DNA of 14,086 nucleotides, taken from Thermoplasmatota archaeon. GTDB lineage: Archaea; Thermoplasmatota; E2; DHVEG-1. The notes beneath the pieces are model-generated. The model saw nothing but the letters and a program-made list of their open reading frames with translations. It had not been told where the DNA came from and ran no database searches. Of the stretch, positions 1 to 7,635 are shown in pieces (within the stretch, counting starts at the first letter, position 1; the number at the start of each line of letters is the position of its first letter). A program made the translations under genes and the position numbers. The stretch lies in the NCBI GenBank assembly GCA_018334795.1, contig JAGXLH010000038.1, positions 1 through 14,086 of the forward strand, in the 5' to 3' direction.

Positions 1-290
1 GATACTGATGATTCAAACGGGCCATAAACAGTGGGACAAGAAGACTCCCACTTGATATAATATGAAACGTTATCTCCCTCTGGATCATCACAATAAAATG
101 TATATTCAGTCAATTCACCAGATCGGCCAAAAACCGGCCCTGAAACTGACACATTTTCAGGTGGATTATTCAGCAAAGAGACACCTGCCATTTGTTCCTC
201 TTTATATACTTTATCACTTCCAGATTGTACCATAACCGGGAGCAAAACAATAACGAGTATACACAAGACACATACAATTTTTTTTAACAT
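1..290 (-). CDS. Secreted protein with PKD/Ig-like domain, C-terminus cut off by window edge
   Basis: An open frame runs from ATG at 290 to the window edge: 96 codons with no stop. The protein begins with a clear signal peptide (MLKKIVCVLCILVIVLLPVM, residues 1-20, cleavage probably soon after), so the product is exported or anchored outside. Residues 50-80 read GPVFGRSGELTEYTF followed by CDDPEGDNVSYYIKW. This is the pattern (G..G..Y.....DP.GD.V.Y.I.W) of the PKD-like beta-sandwich modules repeated in many archaeal surface proteins. Two cysteines (in YCDD and SSCP) could form a disulfide. A TATA-like word (caatataatc, complement of 303-312) lies close to the start, so the message may be almost leaderless. 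The domain type is inferred from pattern only and the full length is unknown. Confidence 0.75.
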   Translation of the reverse strand, partial: MLKKIVCVLCILVIVLLPVMVQSGSDKVYKEEQMAGVSLLNNPPENVSVSGPVFGRSGELTEYTFYCDDPEGDNVSYYIKWESSCPTVYGPFESSV

Positions 291-394
291 TACTTACCTA
301 ATGATTATATTGCATTTTATTTATTATTAATGTTTCTAACCTCCTTTCAAGGACAACTTAAGAATCTTGCCAAAATCAGAAAAAAATCCTAATG

Positions 395-438
395 TTTAAA
401 AAACTGTTTTTCATAACACCTTTATTGGTAATAGGTGG
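395..438 (+). promoter_or_regulatory. Promoter and ribosome site of the channel operon
   Basis: The 150-base gap between two divergent genes holds a TATA-like stretch (tttaaaaaac, 395-404). It also holds AGGTGG at 433-438, three bases before the ATG at 442, which matches the archaeal anti-Shine-Dalgarno and supports that start. Expected initiation is near 425. Confidence 0.45.
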
Positions 439-441
439 ATT

Positions 442-1449
442 ATGGTAAAACTTCGAGGGAGAATCACACTCTTTCTAATCATTGTATTATCCGTTATTGC
501 ATTTGGCATGATTGGATTCATCTATCTTAGAACTTATGAAGGAGGGGCTCCAACATTCATTGACGCATTTTCATGGGCAATAATTACCTTGTCAACTCTT
601 GGATCATATTCGACAGATACTATGCTTGATACAACCATGGGAAAATTATTCACCTCTTTTGTTGTGATCCTTGGCATTTCGGTTTTTTTCGTTGGAACTC
701 CGCTTATCCTAGCTCCTTGGATAGAACGACGAATCAAAAGCACGCTTAAACCTCGTCCATCCAACATTCAAAAAAAAGATCATGTAATTATCTGTGGATA
801 CAGTGAAATTATCGATGAAGTACTTGATGCATTAAAACTTCATAATGTAGGATATATCATCATTGAAGAAAATGAACAAGTAATTCAAAAAATAACACAA
901 AAACATCTACCATTCTTAAAAGGAGATCCTACTGAAGATCATATCTTAAAAAAAGCTAACATTCAATCAGCGCTTTCTCTAATTGCAGCAAAAAAGGATG
1001 AACAAAACGCATTTATTTGTTTATCTGCTAAAAGCCTTGCAAAAAATCTTCGAGTTATCGCTATTTCCGAAAAAACAAACAGTGCAAAAACATTATATGC
1101 AGCAGGAGCCACAACAGTGATAAACCCTCGTATTTTTGCAGGAAGCATCCTTGGGAGAAGGGCATGTCATGATTATACACTAGATGTTTCTGGTAAATTT
1201 GCAAATTTTGGAGATTTAGAAATACGACAATATGCCATATCATCTACTTCAATAATTAATGGTTTACAAATACGAAGAGCACGCATTAGATCAGTTACCG
1301 GAGCTATCATTATTGGATTATGGAAAGAAGGAAAATTATTGATCAATCCTTCACCAGATGAACCATTATATGAAGGAACAACAATTCTAGCAATGGGAAC
1401 AAAAAAACAACTTGATTTCCTTTACAAATTAACCGGGGGAGAAAAATGA
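442..1449 (+). CDS. Two-TM potassium-channel-like protein with C-terminal RCK (TrkA-N/TrkA-C) domain
   Basis: The 335-residue protein has the layout of MthK-type ligand-gated K+ channels. TM1 is about residues 8-28, a pore helix and filter lie at about 40-59, TM2 at about 66-92, then an RCK N-lobe (about 113-230) and a TrkA-C lobe (about 255-330). The filter reads TLGSYSTD (52-59) rather than TVGYGD: the first glycine is kept, but a serine is inserted or shifted and the second glycine is lost. The RCK Rossmann loop is also degenerate: CGYSEIIDE (118-126) lacks the second and third glycines of GxGxxG. An acidic pair at the end of beta-2 (EE, 142-143) is present. The gene overlaps the next RCK gene by four bases (ATGA), so the two are very probably co-translated. 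A K+-selective channel is likely; altered ion selectivity cannot be excluded. Confidence 0.82.
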   Translation: MVKLRGRITLFLIIVLSVIAFGMIGFIYLRTYEGGAPTFIDAFSWAIITLSTLGSYSTDTMLDTTMGKLFTSFVVILGISVFFVGTPLILAPWIERRIKSTLKPRPSNIQKKDHVIICGYSEIIDEVLDALKLHNVGYIIIEENEQVIQKITQKHLPFLKGDPTEDHILKKANIQSALSLIAAKKDEQNAFICLSAKSLAKNLRVIAISEKTNSAKTLYAAGATTVINPRIFAGSILGRRACHDYTLDVSGKFANFGDLEIRQYAISSTSIINGLQIRRARIRSVTGAIIIGLWKEGKLLINPSPDEPLYEGTTILAMGTKKQLDFLYKLTGGEK

Positions 1450-2126
1450 ATGATTTAATCGTCTGTGGATATGGCATCATCGGTAGACGTATCGCTTTTG
1501 CCCTCAAAAAACATCAAATTTCATTTATCGCTATAGATCAACGAACTGATATCGCTGATGAAACAATCAATTTCTTAAAAGGAGATGCAACTTCTGAAGA
1601 AATCCTTAAAAAAGCAGGAGTTCAAGAAGCAAAAACCATTGTTGCAGCAACAGATAATGATGTAACCAATGCGTTTATCACTCTTCTTGCTAGAGAACTT
1701 AATAAAGATATCACTATTCTAGCCTGCGTATCAGAAGTAGGAAACGTTGACAAACTGGACAAAGCAGGTGCCGATTATGTATTTTCCATGGCTAACGTAG
1801 GCCGATTCATCGCAAAATGTGCTATTGAACCATTCGTGGCAGAATTCCTCGATATGATTAACATCATGGAAGGAGTTGAAATCATGCCACTTAAAATAAA
1901 TAAACAATCAAAGATAGCAAATAAAACCATCAAAAAAGCAAAGATTTGGAAGAAAACAGGAGCAAATATTATTGCTATCAGACGAAAAAAACAAACAATT
2001 TATGCACCATCAGAAGAGGAACAAATGCTCCCTGAAGATATTCTTCTTGCCATTGGACATGCAGAACAAATCAGAGAACTATTCAATCTTACCGAGCCAG
2101 AAAAATCAATTGAACCAACACAATAA
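1446..2126 (+). CDS. Stand-alone RCK/TrkA-type regulatory subunit (TrkA-N + TrkA-C)
   Basis: This is a soluble 226-residue protein with no membrane segment. Residues 1-120 form a Rossmann NAD(H)- or nucleotide-binding domain: the loop CGYGIIG (7-13) matches GxGxxG exactly, and IDQRTD places an aspartate (D30) at the end of beta-2, as in NAD-binding RCKs. LKGDATSEEILKKAG is the usual TrkA-N stretch. Residues about 145-215 are a TrkA-C lobe (PEDILLAIG). Its ATG lies inside the stop of the channel gene (ATGA, 1446-1449), with GGGGGAG (1435-1441) as ribosome site. It probably assembles with the RCK domain of the upstream channel into the gating ring, supplying in trans the intact nucleotide site that the channel's own RCK lacks. 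Alternatively it could serve a Trk transporter elsewhere; none is visible here. Confidence 0.85.
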   Translation: MNDLIVCGYGIIGRRIAFALKKHQISFIAIDQRTDIADETINFLKGDATSEEILKKAGVQEAKTIVAATDNDVTNAFITLLARELNKDITILACVSEVGNVDKLDKAGADYVFSMANVGRFIAKCAIEPFVAEFLDMINIMEGVEIMPLKINKQSKIANKTIKKAKIWKKTGANIIAIRRKKQTIYAPSEEEQMLPEDILLAIGHAEQIRELFNLTEPEKSIEPTQ

Positions 2127-2141
2127 AAAAATAAGAAAATG

Positions 2142-2169
2142 TGAAAAAAAAGAAAAATCTTTTTTTTCA
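2142..2169. terminator. Bidirectional hairpin terminator between convergent genes
   Basis: A perfect 12-base inverted repeat (TGAAAAAAAAGA / TCTTTTTTTTCA, arms 2142-2153 and 2158-2169) has an AAAA loop. It lies in the 44-base gap between the stop of the RCK gene (2126) and the stop of the rhodopsin gene (2171). Each strand ends in a run of eight T, and T-rich ends are what archaeal RNA polymerase uses to stop. Confidence 0.7.
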
Positions 2170-2170
2170 A

Positions 2171-3088
2171 CTAGACTGGTGCAAGTGTTCCGGCAAATAC
2201 TTGCCAGGCAAGAGCTGATTTTGCAACTAAACTTAGCACAATATACATTTTTTCTCCATACAAATAATCCTTCCATTTTCCAACTTTTTTATACTGTAAT
2301 ACCATGTTTATCGCAAACAAATTGAAAAAAACAGCAATCGAAATAAAAATTGCGACCACGAAATCAGGAACAGATTCAGCAGCAATCAATGGAATAAAAA
2401 TAATCACCCAAGGAACAAAACCTGCGATACAACCAATAATATAAGAAGTCCAATTAGTTTTTTTTGTAGTTTGATTATGTAATTCCATTACTAATCCTAA
2501 CAGATTCATAACAGCGGTTAACGTGAATAATGCTATCAACGTTCCAATATCATAAATAGTTACAAGCATAGCAATGATAACGATCATAAGTGAGGCACTA
2601 AAAGAATACTCAATCCAACGACCAGGATTCATCTTCTTCTTTAAATTGTTAACATACCAATCATACAACACAGATGAAAGTAAAAAATGAGCAGAAGCAG
2701 ACATTAATAAGAATAAAGCAATAAGTGGGCCGATAGGCACTTCAATTATAGTTTCTGAAACTGGAGCAATGGACTGAGTTACCTGATTAAACTCTGGAAA
2801 GGAATAAGTGATCGGAAGAGAAGAATCATTACTCAGAAGAATCATAAGAAACGCTTGAAATAAATGAAAAAAACCCATAACGCCATTAAACAACCGCAGT
2901 CTTTTGAAACACCTTTCTCCAACGGGATCAAAACAACTTGTTTTTTCAGTTTTCACCGTTTTTGTTGGAAACACAAATTTTCCATATGTTTTACAATTAG
3001 GACAAGTTACATAAACTTCCTTGCCTGGTTTTCCTTCAACTGAAAAATGATGATCACACGTTGGACAACTAATTGTTTTTTCAACCAT
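2171..3088 (-). CDS. Heliorhodopsin with N-terminal zinc ribbon
   Basis: This 305-residue protein is a type-3 (helio)rhodopsin: a retinal-binding seven-helix light receptor with inverted topology, N-terminus in the cytoplasm. Helices lie at about 66-86, 119-141, 160-178, 180-201, 214-235, 242-265 and 280-300. Family hallmarks are visible: RLFNGVMGFFHLFQ in TM1, a long first extracellular loop (about 87-118), RWIEYSFSASLM with the counterion E160, and VAKSALAWQVFAGTL with the Schiff-base lysine K290. These correspond to E107 and K241 of heliorhodopsin 48C12. Ahead of TM1 is an extra domain of about 55 residues with CPTC (8-11) and CPNC (29-32), a one-zinc ribbon that would face the cytoplasm. 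No retinal synthesis gene is in the window. The start is supported by GAGGAG (complement of 3094-3099) five bases upstream. Identification of the rhodopsin part is firm; zinc binding is inferred from the cysteine pattern. Confidence 0.95.
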   Translation of the reverse strand: MVEKTISCPTCDHHFSVEGKPGKEVYVTCPNCKTYGKFVFPTKTVKTEKTSCFDPVGERCFKRLRLFNGVMGFFHLFQAFLMILLSNDSSLPITYSFPEFNQVTQSIAPVSETIIEVPIGPLIALFLLMSASAHFLLSSVLYDWYVNNLKKKMNPGRWIEYSFSASLMIVIIAMLVTIYDIGTLIALFTLTAVMNLLGLVMELHNQTTKKTNWTSYIIGCIAGFVPWVIIFIPLIAAESVPDFVVAIFISIAVFFNLFAINMVLQYKKVGKWKDYLYGEKMYIVLSLVAKSALAWQVFAGTLAPV

Positions 3089-3091
3089 GTT

Positions 3092-3148
3092 CTCTCCTCA
3101 TACCACGATTTCTGAATGTGAAGAGAAATAACATAATCATATTTAACA
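3092..3148 (-). promoter_or_regulatory. Promoter and ribosome site of the heliorhodopsin gene
   Basis: Reading on the minus strand, gttaaatatg (3139-3148) is a TATA-like element. It is followed after about 40 bases by GAGGAG (3094-3099), placed five bases before the ATG at 3088. The predicted leader is short, about 25-30 bases. Confidence 0.5.
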
Positions 3149-3171
3149 ATGTTGATATCTACCTGTTTTAC

Positions 3172-3188
3172 ATCATAAGATTTATGAT
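3172..3188. promoter_or_regulatory. 17-base palindrome, possible operator
   Basis: ATCATAA-gat-TTATGAT is a perfect 7-base inverted repeat with a 3-base spacer. It sits in the 163-base divergent region between the heliorhodopsin and the helicase-nuclease. Two copies of GATATCT (3154-3160 and 3186-3192) lie 32 bases apart across it. Its size and symmetry suit a dimeric winged-helix repressor; the binding protein is unknown. Confidence 0.35.
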
Positions 3189-3251
3189 ATCTGATTCATT
3201 ACTCCTTTTATGGGCTGCAAAGGATCACTTTGAGGGACGGAATGAATTTGA

Positions 3252-5897
3252 ATGAATATTAATCAAGAAAAAAAAGAAATCATCAACTGCTCTGGAAATG
3301 TTTTAGTTACTGCAAATCCTGGAACTGGAAAAACATTGTTACTTGCATACAAATATGTTAATCTTATTAAAAAAGGAGTAAAACCCGATCAAATCCTTTG
3401 TTTAACTTTCACTCGAAAGGCAAGAAAAGAAATGGAAGATCGAATTACTAAAATTCTTTACGATGAAAACATCAAGGTTGATATTTCAGATTTATATATT
3501 CACACGTTTCATTCATTTGCTCTTGATACTATAGAAGAAGCCGATTTAGTTTCCACCAATCTTCTTAGATATTCCATCTACCGATATTTAAGAGATCATA
3601 ACACGCTTAATTATTCAGATGGCTATCTGCTTGCTACCATTGTTCCCAAAATGGAAAATCTCATCCGATACCTGAAAAGTTTTGGGATTACTACTGATAT
3701 GATTAATGTTGAACACGTCAAATCATACATCACAGATTTTAAACAGTACACGAAAGAAGAATTAGAACGATTTTTAGAAGAATTCGTTCAAATCTTTCAG
3801 TATTATGAACAAGTTAAGGGAAGCATGGGTCTTGATTATTCCGATATGCTCATTGATTTTCTCAAACAAAACAATACTCCCTCATTTCAATATGTGTTAG
3901 TTGATGAACTTCAAGATGTAAACAAAATGGAAGCAGATATTGCATTAAACTCAGCAGAAACATTTATCGCGGTTGGAGATCAAAAACAAGCAATCTTTGG
4001 ATTTCAAGGAGGTAGTATTCTTAATTTTGAAAAATTTAAGGATTCCACCTCTTTTGTTCTCTCTGAAAATTTTCGAAGTACCAATGCCATACTGGATTAT
4101 GCTCGGGATTACTTTTCCTCAAAAACAAAAGAAAAACATCACATAAAAGAACTTGCCCATCTACGAAATAAAAAAGCATATTTTGGAACAAACCCAATCA
4201 TTTATGATGTACCCAAAGAAGAAATATATCCTGCAGTTAGCCGACTAGCTAAAGCATTTTCTAAAAAAAACAAACAAGTTGCTATCATTGCCCGAACAAA
4301 CACCCAAATCTCAAACATTTCAAAAGAACTTGAATTAAGAAATATCGATCATTCCTCAACGTTTTTTTCAGCATCAAACGAAGCACAAACAAGTATTATT
4401 TCATTTTTAAAAGGAGTTCTTAGTAACAACATTGATTACATTAAAGAAGCAATGTTTACTCCCTTTTTCCCAATTTCTTTGGAGGAAGCATTTAGACTCT
4501 CAGAAAAAAAATATCTTTCACTTTCCGAAATATATACCGCATGTCAAAGGTTTAAAACATTAAAGAAAAGAATGGGAAATCTTGAGGACGTAAATCAGTT
4601 ATTTCGACAAAAAATAATTCCCATATCTATAAGTTACGGGGAAGAATATCTACTTGCCGCATTAGCAATCAAAGATGCTTTTCAGGAAGCAATGAAAGTA
4701 ATCGATCATAAAACGATTGAAAACCTTTCTGCATTTTTACAATCAACTGATTTACTTGCTAGTGAATCAAACATTGAAAAAAACATAGTATTAACCACAG
4801 TTCATAAATCCAAAGGAAAACAATTTGACACTGTTATCTATGTCCCCACAAAAACACAGAATAGAGCAAATTTTCAAGATGCAGTCGTCAAAGCAATTTT
4901 ACAATCAAAAAAAGTGAATGCTGAAGAGGAACTTGAAGAAGAAACGCTCCGAGTTAATTTCGTTGCATTCACTCGAGCAAAAAAAGAACTGTACGTTATT
5001 ACCGATCAAACCAAAGAATACCAAACAAATAGCGTCACCGTGAAAGATCTCACCGGAGATGAAATAGAGAGTGAACTAGAATCAGAACAACAAAAACGAG
5101 CATTCACTCTTTTTGTGAACAAAGATTATGATTCAGCTAAAAAACTCCTTGAACAAAAACATGAATGGATTAAAGATTTCATTAAAAATCATTTCGAACA
5201 TCTTGACTCACTTTCATTTTCAGCAATAACAACTGATGCATACGATTATTTAAAACAACGTATTCTCCGACTTGGTCAAAGCTCTGAAGCATTAACCGTT
5301 GGAAGTGATGTTCACCAAATAGCTGAACATATGATCGAAGGTGAACAATATCAAGTGAAAGAAGAATATGAACCATATGAAACAAATATCAAAAGGTTAA
5401 TAGAAGAAATCCATGAAGAATATCCTGAAGATTTCCTCGTGGAAAAAAACATATCGGTTTCTTTAAAAGAATTAATCAATCATGAAACACCCATTAAATT
5501 CTCCGGAAAACTTGATGCAGTGTTCAAAAACAATGATCAATACTTAATCGTTGATTGGAAAACAAGCAAAAACCCAAATTATGGATCCTCTCATCGTCGG
5601 CAACTTGCAGCATACAAAAAGGCATTCTCAATAAAATATAACATCCCACTTGAAAACATTAATGTTGCTATTGGTTATGTTGGATTAAAGAAAATAATCA
5701 ATGATGGAACGATAGGAACAATGCTTGATAAAAAACAACCTTCAACCACTGCTGTTAACACGTTTGAGAAACATGTTCAAACCATTTTAACTTGGAAGAA
5801 CAACATTGATTTATTTTTTAAAGAGTTAGAACAGACTAAGCAAGATGATGTTTTACTTCGTAACATTCTTGAGCAATACCAAAAAGAAAAGAATTAA
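3252..5897 (+). CDS. UvrD/Rep-type superfamily 1 helicase fused to a PD-(D/E)XK nuclease (RecB/AddA-like)
   Basis: The 881-residue DNA repair enzyme has all SF1A helicase motifs: Walker A ANPGTGKT (21-28), HTFHS (84-88), Walker B DELQD (218-222), GDQKQAIFGF (242-251), NFRST (273-277), TTVHKSKGKQFD (515-526) and VAFTRAKKEL (571-580). The last 200 residues form a RecB-family nuclease: H688 in GSDVH, D755 in GKLDAVF, D768 and K770 in VDWKTSK, and QLAAY (784-788). The four cysteines that hold a [4Fe-4S] cluster in AddB/Cas4-type nucleases are absent. The expected role is ATP-driven unwinding and trimming of DNA ends in double-strand break repair. No AddB/RecC-like partner lies nearby. The ATG at 3252 is chosen because the helicase Q-motif region (NINQEKKEII) begins at once. 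GAGGG at 3232-3236 lies closer to an out-of-frame 6-codon ATG at 3242, so initiation may be inefficient. Confidence 0.92.
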   Translation: MNINQEKKEIINCSGNVLVTANPGTGKTLLLAYKYVNLIKKGVKPDQILCLTFTRKARKEMEDRITKILYDENIKVDISDLYIHTFHSFALDTIEEADLVSTNLLRYSIYRYLRDHNTLNYSDGYLLATIVPKMENLIRYLKSFGITTDMINVEHVKSYITDFKQYTKEELERFLEEFVQIFQYYEQVKGSMGLDYSDMLIDFLKQNNTPSFQYVLVDELQDVNKMEADIALNSAETFIAVGDQKQAIFGFQGGSILNFEKFKDSTSFVLSENFRSTNAILDYARDYFSSKTKEKHHIKELAHLRNKKAYFGTNPIIYDVPKEEIYPAVSRLAKAFSKKNKQVAIIARTNTQISNISKELELRNIDHSSTFFSASNEAQTSIISFLKGVLSNNIDYIKEAMFTPFFPISLEEAFRLSEKKYLSLSEIYTACQRFKTLKKRMGNLEDVNQLFRQKIIPISISYGEEYLLAALAIKDAFQEAMKVIDHKTIENLSAFLQSTDLLASESNIEKNIVLTTVHKSKGKQFDTVIYVPTKTQNRANFQDAVVKAILQSKKVNAEEELEEETLRVNFVAFTRAKKELYVITDQTKEYQTNSVTVKDLTGDEIESELESEQQKRAFTLFVNKDYDSAKKLLEQKHEWIKDFIKNHFEHLDSLSFSAITTDAYDYLKQRILRLGQSSEALTVGSDVHQIAEHMIEGEQYQVKEEYEPYETNIKRLIEEIHEEYPEDFLVEKNISVSLKELINHETPIKFSGKLDAVFKNNDQYLIVDWKTSKNPNYGSSHRRQLAAYKKAFSIKYNIPLENINVAIGYVGLKKIINDGTIGTMLDKKQPSTTAVNTFEKHVQTILTWKNNIDLFFKELEQTKQDDVLLRNILEQYQKEKN

Positions 5898-5959
5898 ACA
5901 AAAAGATAGTTATTTCTTATACTCAAGAATCAATCAAATTCTTCATATGACTTATTTTA

Positions 5960-7540
5960 TCACTTTTTTCCAACTACTAAAAACATCCAATCGTTCGTAT
6001 TACCTCTGCTTTGAACAATAGTAAAACCATTTTTTTCAAACAATTCCACAACAGATTTTATGCTAAATGCCGTCTTATATGCATCTATATGATATTGAGC
6101 AACAGAAAAACTTGAGTTCTTAAAAAGCATTTGGAGTTTAATTAAAAACAATCTCAATTTTGAAAAATCCTTGTTTAATGCTTCAATAATAAAGACACCA
6201 TTCGGTTTTATCACTCGGGAAATCTCCTGAAATCCCTGATTAGGATTCTTCCAGTAAGTAAGTGTGTATCTTGTTACAACAACATCAACTGACTCATCTT
6301 CTAACGGCAATTGTTCAGAGGATCCAATCCTACTGTCTATATTTGCATTCTTATTTGCAAGACTAATCATTTGTTCAGACGGATCAATACCAATGATTCT
6401 AGCATCTGGAATCTTTTTGTTCATTTCTTTAGAAAGAAGGCCGGGTCCTACTCCCAAATCAACAATTACTGGATGAGTACTTGTTTTTACATATCGGTTC
6501 ACAATGTCTACGAGATTGCGATAAAGATACTGATATTTCTGCATGTATCGGTCAAACTGCTTGCAATCTTTTTCATCAAATTTGAATGATGACATTTTTT
6601 TTGTTTCATATAAGGTAACAAATGCTCCGATAACACTAGGTGTCAACCAAATGATTACAAACCAAAACAAGGACAAACTCACAACTTGTTCAGCACTTAT
6701 TAAGAGATCATTTGTGAAATATGGAACAGAAAACATGGTAATCAATGCCGCTTCCCTTGTTCCAATCCCATAAATTGAAATCGGAATACTCGCAATTACA
6801 TCGGCTACAGCTATGATAAATATAAAAAAATGAAATGGTATTGAAACATTGAACAATCGTGCAATAAAAAAAAGCATCACATATTTTAATATCCATCCGG
6901 TAATTGAAAGGCTAAACGGAAGGATTGCATCTTTAAAGTTCGGAACATCCTTATGAAAACTTTCCAAAGAATCCTTTAACCTCTCTGCGGTTTTTGAAAA
7001 TAAAGGATGCTCTATCAATTTTTGTAAAAAGCGCTGAGATTGATTAGATTTTACAAAGAATATATAGACTGATAAGACAAGTACAACCACAGTAAGAATG
7101 ACTATAAATAAAAAAGGATACACCTGAATCAGAAAAACCGCTCCAATAAAACCTAATGAAAGCAATGCAAGATATTCAATAGTATTGAACGTAACAATAT
7201 TTGACAAACATTTGGCAAGTGGCTCATCACTTTCTTTTGATAAATACAATGATCGAGTGTAGGCACCAAGACCTCCAGGTGTAATAAAACCATAAAAATA
7301 ACCAATAAAAAAATTTTTGATACTATACCAATAACTAACATGAATTTTCTGTCGTTTTAACAACAATTGCCATTCAATGTTTACTAGTAATAATAACGGG
7401 ACAAATACAAAAAATGAAAGCAAGACGTACAAAGGATTCAACTGAGAGAAGATATTCATAATCTTTGCAAAATCCAACTGAGAAAGAATAAAAACAAAAA
7501 GAATGACTCCTACCACAGGTAATAATTTTTTCAAGCGCAT
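5960..7540 (-). CDS. UPF0104/AglD-like multi-TM protein fused to a SAM-dependent methyltransferase
   Basis: This single 526-residue frame has two parts. Residues 1-315 are a polytopic membrane domain with about 8 hydrophobic segments and UPF0104 signatures: GFITPGGLGAYTRSLYLSKE (84-103) and ISIYGIGTREAA (254-265). It belongs to the family of the MprF flippase half and archaeal AglD C-termini, which handle lipid-linked substrates. Residues about 330-526 are a class I methyltransferase: motif I DLGVGPG (361-367), an acidic ribose-binding residue in GIDPS (384-388), EQLPLEDESVDVV (409-421), and IKPNGVFII after the catalytic-core strand. The fusion suggests methylation of a lipid or polyprenyl-linked molecule at the inner membrane face; the substrate is unknown. 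The gene is convergent with the helicase. It has a near-leaderless promoter (TATA-like aatataag, complement of 7571-7578) and no ribosome site. It follows the metalloprotease gene on the same strand but after a T-rich terminator. Confidence 0.85.
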   Translation of the reverse strand: MRLKKLLPVVGVILFVFILSQLDFAKIMNIFSQLNPLYVLLSFFVFVPLLLLVNIEWQLLLKRQKIHVSYWYSIKNFFIGYFYGFITPGGLGAYTRSLYLSKESDEPLAKCLSNIVTFNTIEYLALLSLGFIGAVFLIQVYPFLFIVILTVVVLVLSVYIFFVKSNQSQRFLQKLIEHPLFSKTAERLKDSLESFHKDVPNFKDAILPFSLSITGWILKYVMLFFIARLFNVSIPFHFFIFIIAVADVIASIPISIYGIGTREAALITMFSVPYFTNDLLISAEQVVSLSLFWFVIIWLTPSVIGAFVTLYETKKMSSFKFDEKDCKQFDRYMQKYQYLYRNLVDIVNRYVKTSTHPVIVDLGVGPGLLSKEMNKKIPDARIIGIDPSEQMISLANKNANIDSRIGSSEQLPLEDESVDVVVTRYTLTYWKNPNQGFQEISRVIKPNGVFIIEALNKDFSKLRLFLIKLQMLFKNSSFSVAQYHIDAYKTAFSIKSVVELFEKNGFTIVQSRGNTNDWMFLVVGKK

Positions 7541-7582
7541 AATTTTTTACAGATTCATGTATCAAACCATCTTATATTATTG

Positions 7583-7625
7583 TTTTTTTAAAAAAGTAAA
7601 AACAAAAAAAGAAGAAAGAATAAAC
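7583..7625 (-). terminator. T-rich terminator after the metalloprotease gene
   Basis: On the minus strand, just beyond the stop at 7636, the sequence is almost continuous pyrimidine with several T runs (complement of the A tracts at 7590-7620). Such T tracts end archaeal transcripts. It is followed directly by the TATA element of the next gene. Confidence 0.5.
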
Positions 7626-7635
7626 ACACGCTGTG

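Noticed and set aside
1972..2325. 117-codon plus-strand frame crossing the RCK gene end and the rhodopsin 3' end
   Set aside because: It overlaps two well-supported genes and the hairpin terminator, and has no ribosome site.
3242..3262. Six-codon frame starting 10 bases before the helicase ATG
   Set aside because: It sits at better ribosome-site spacing than the helicase start, but is too short to judge and may be chance in AT-rich sequence.
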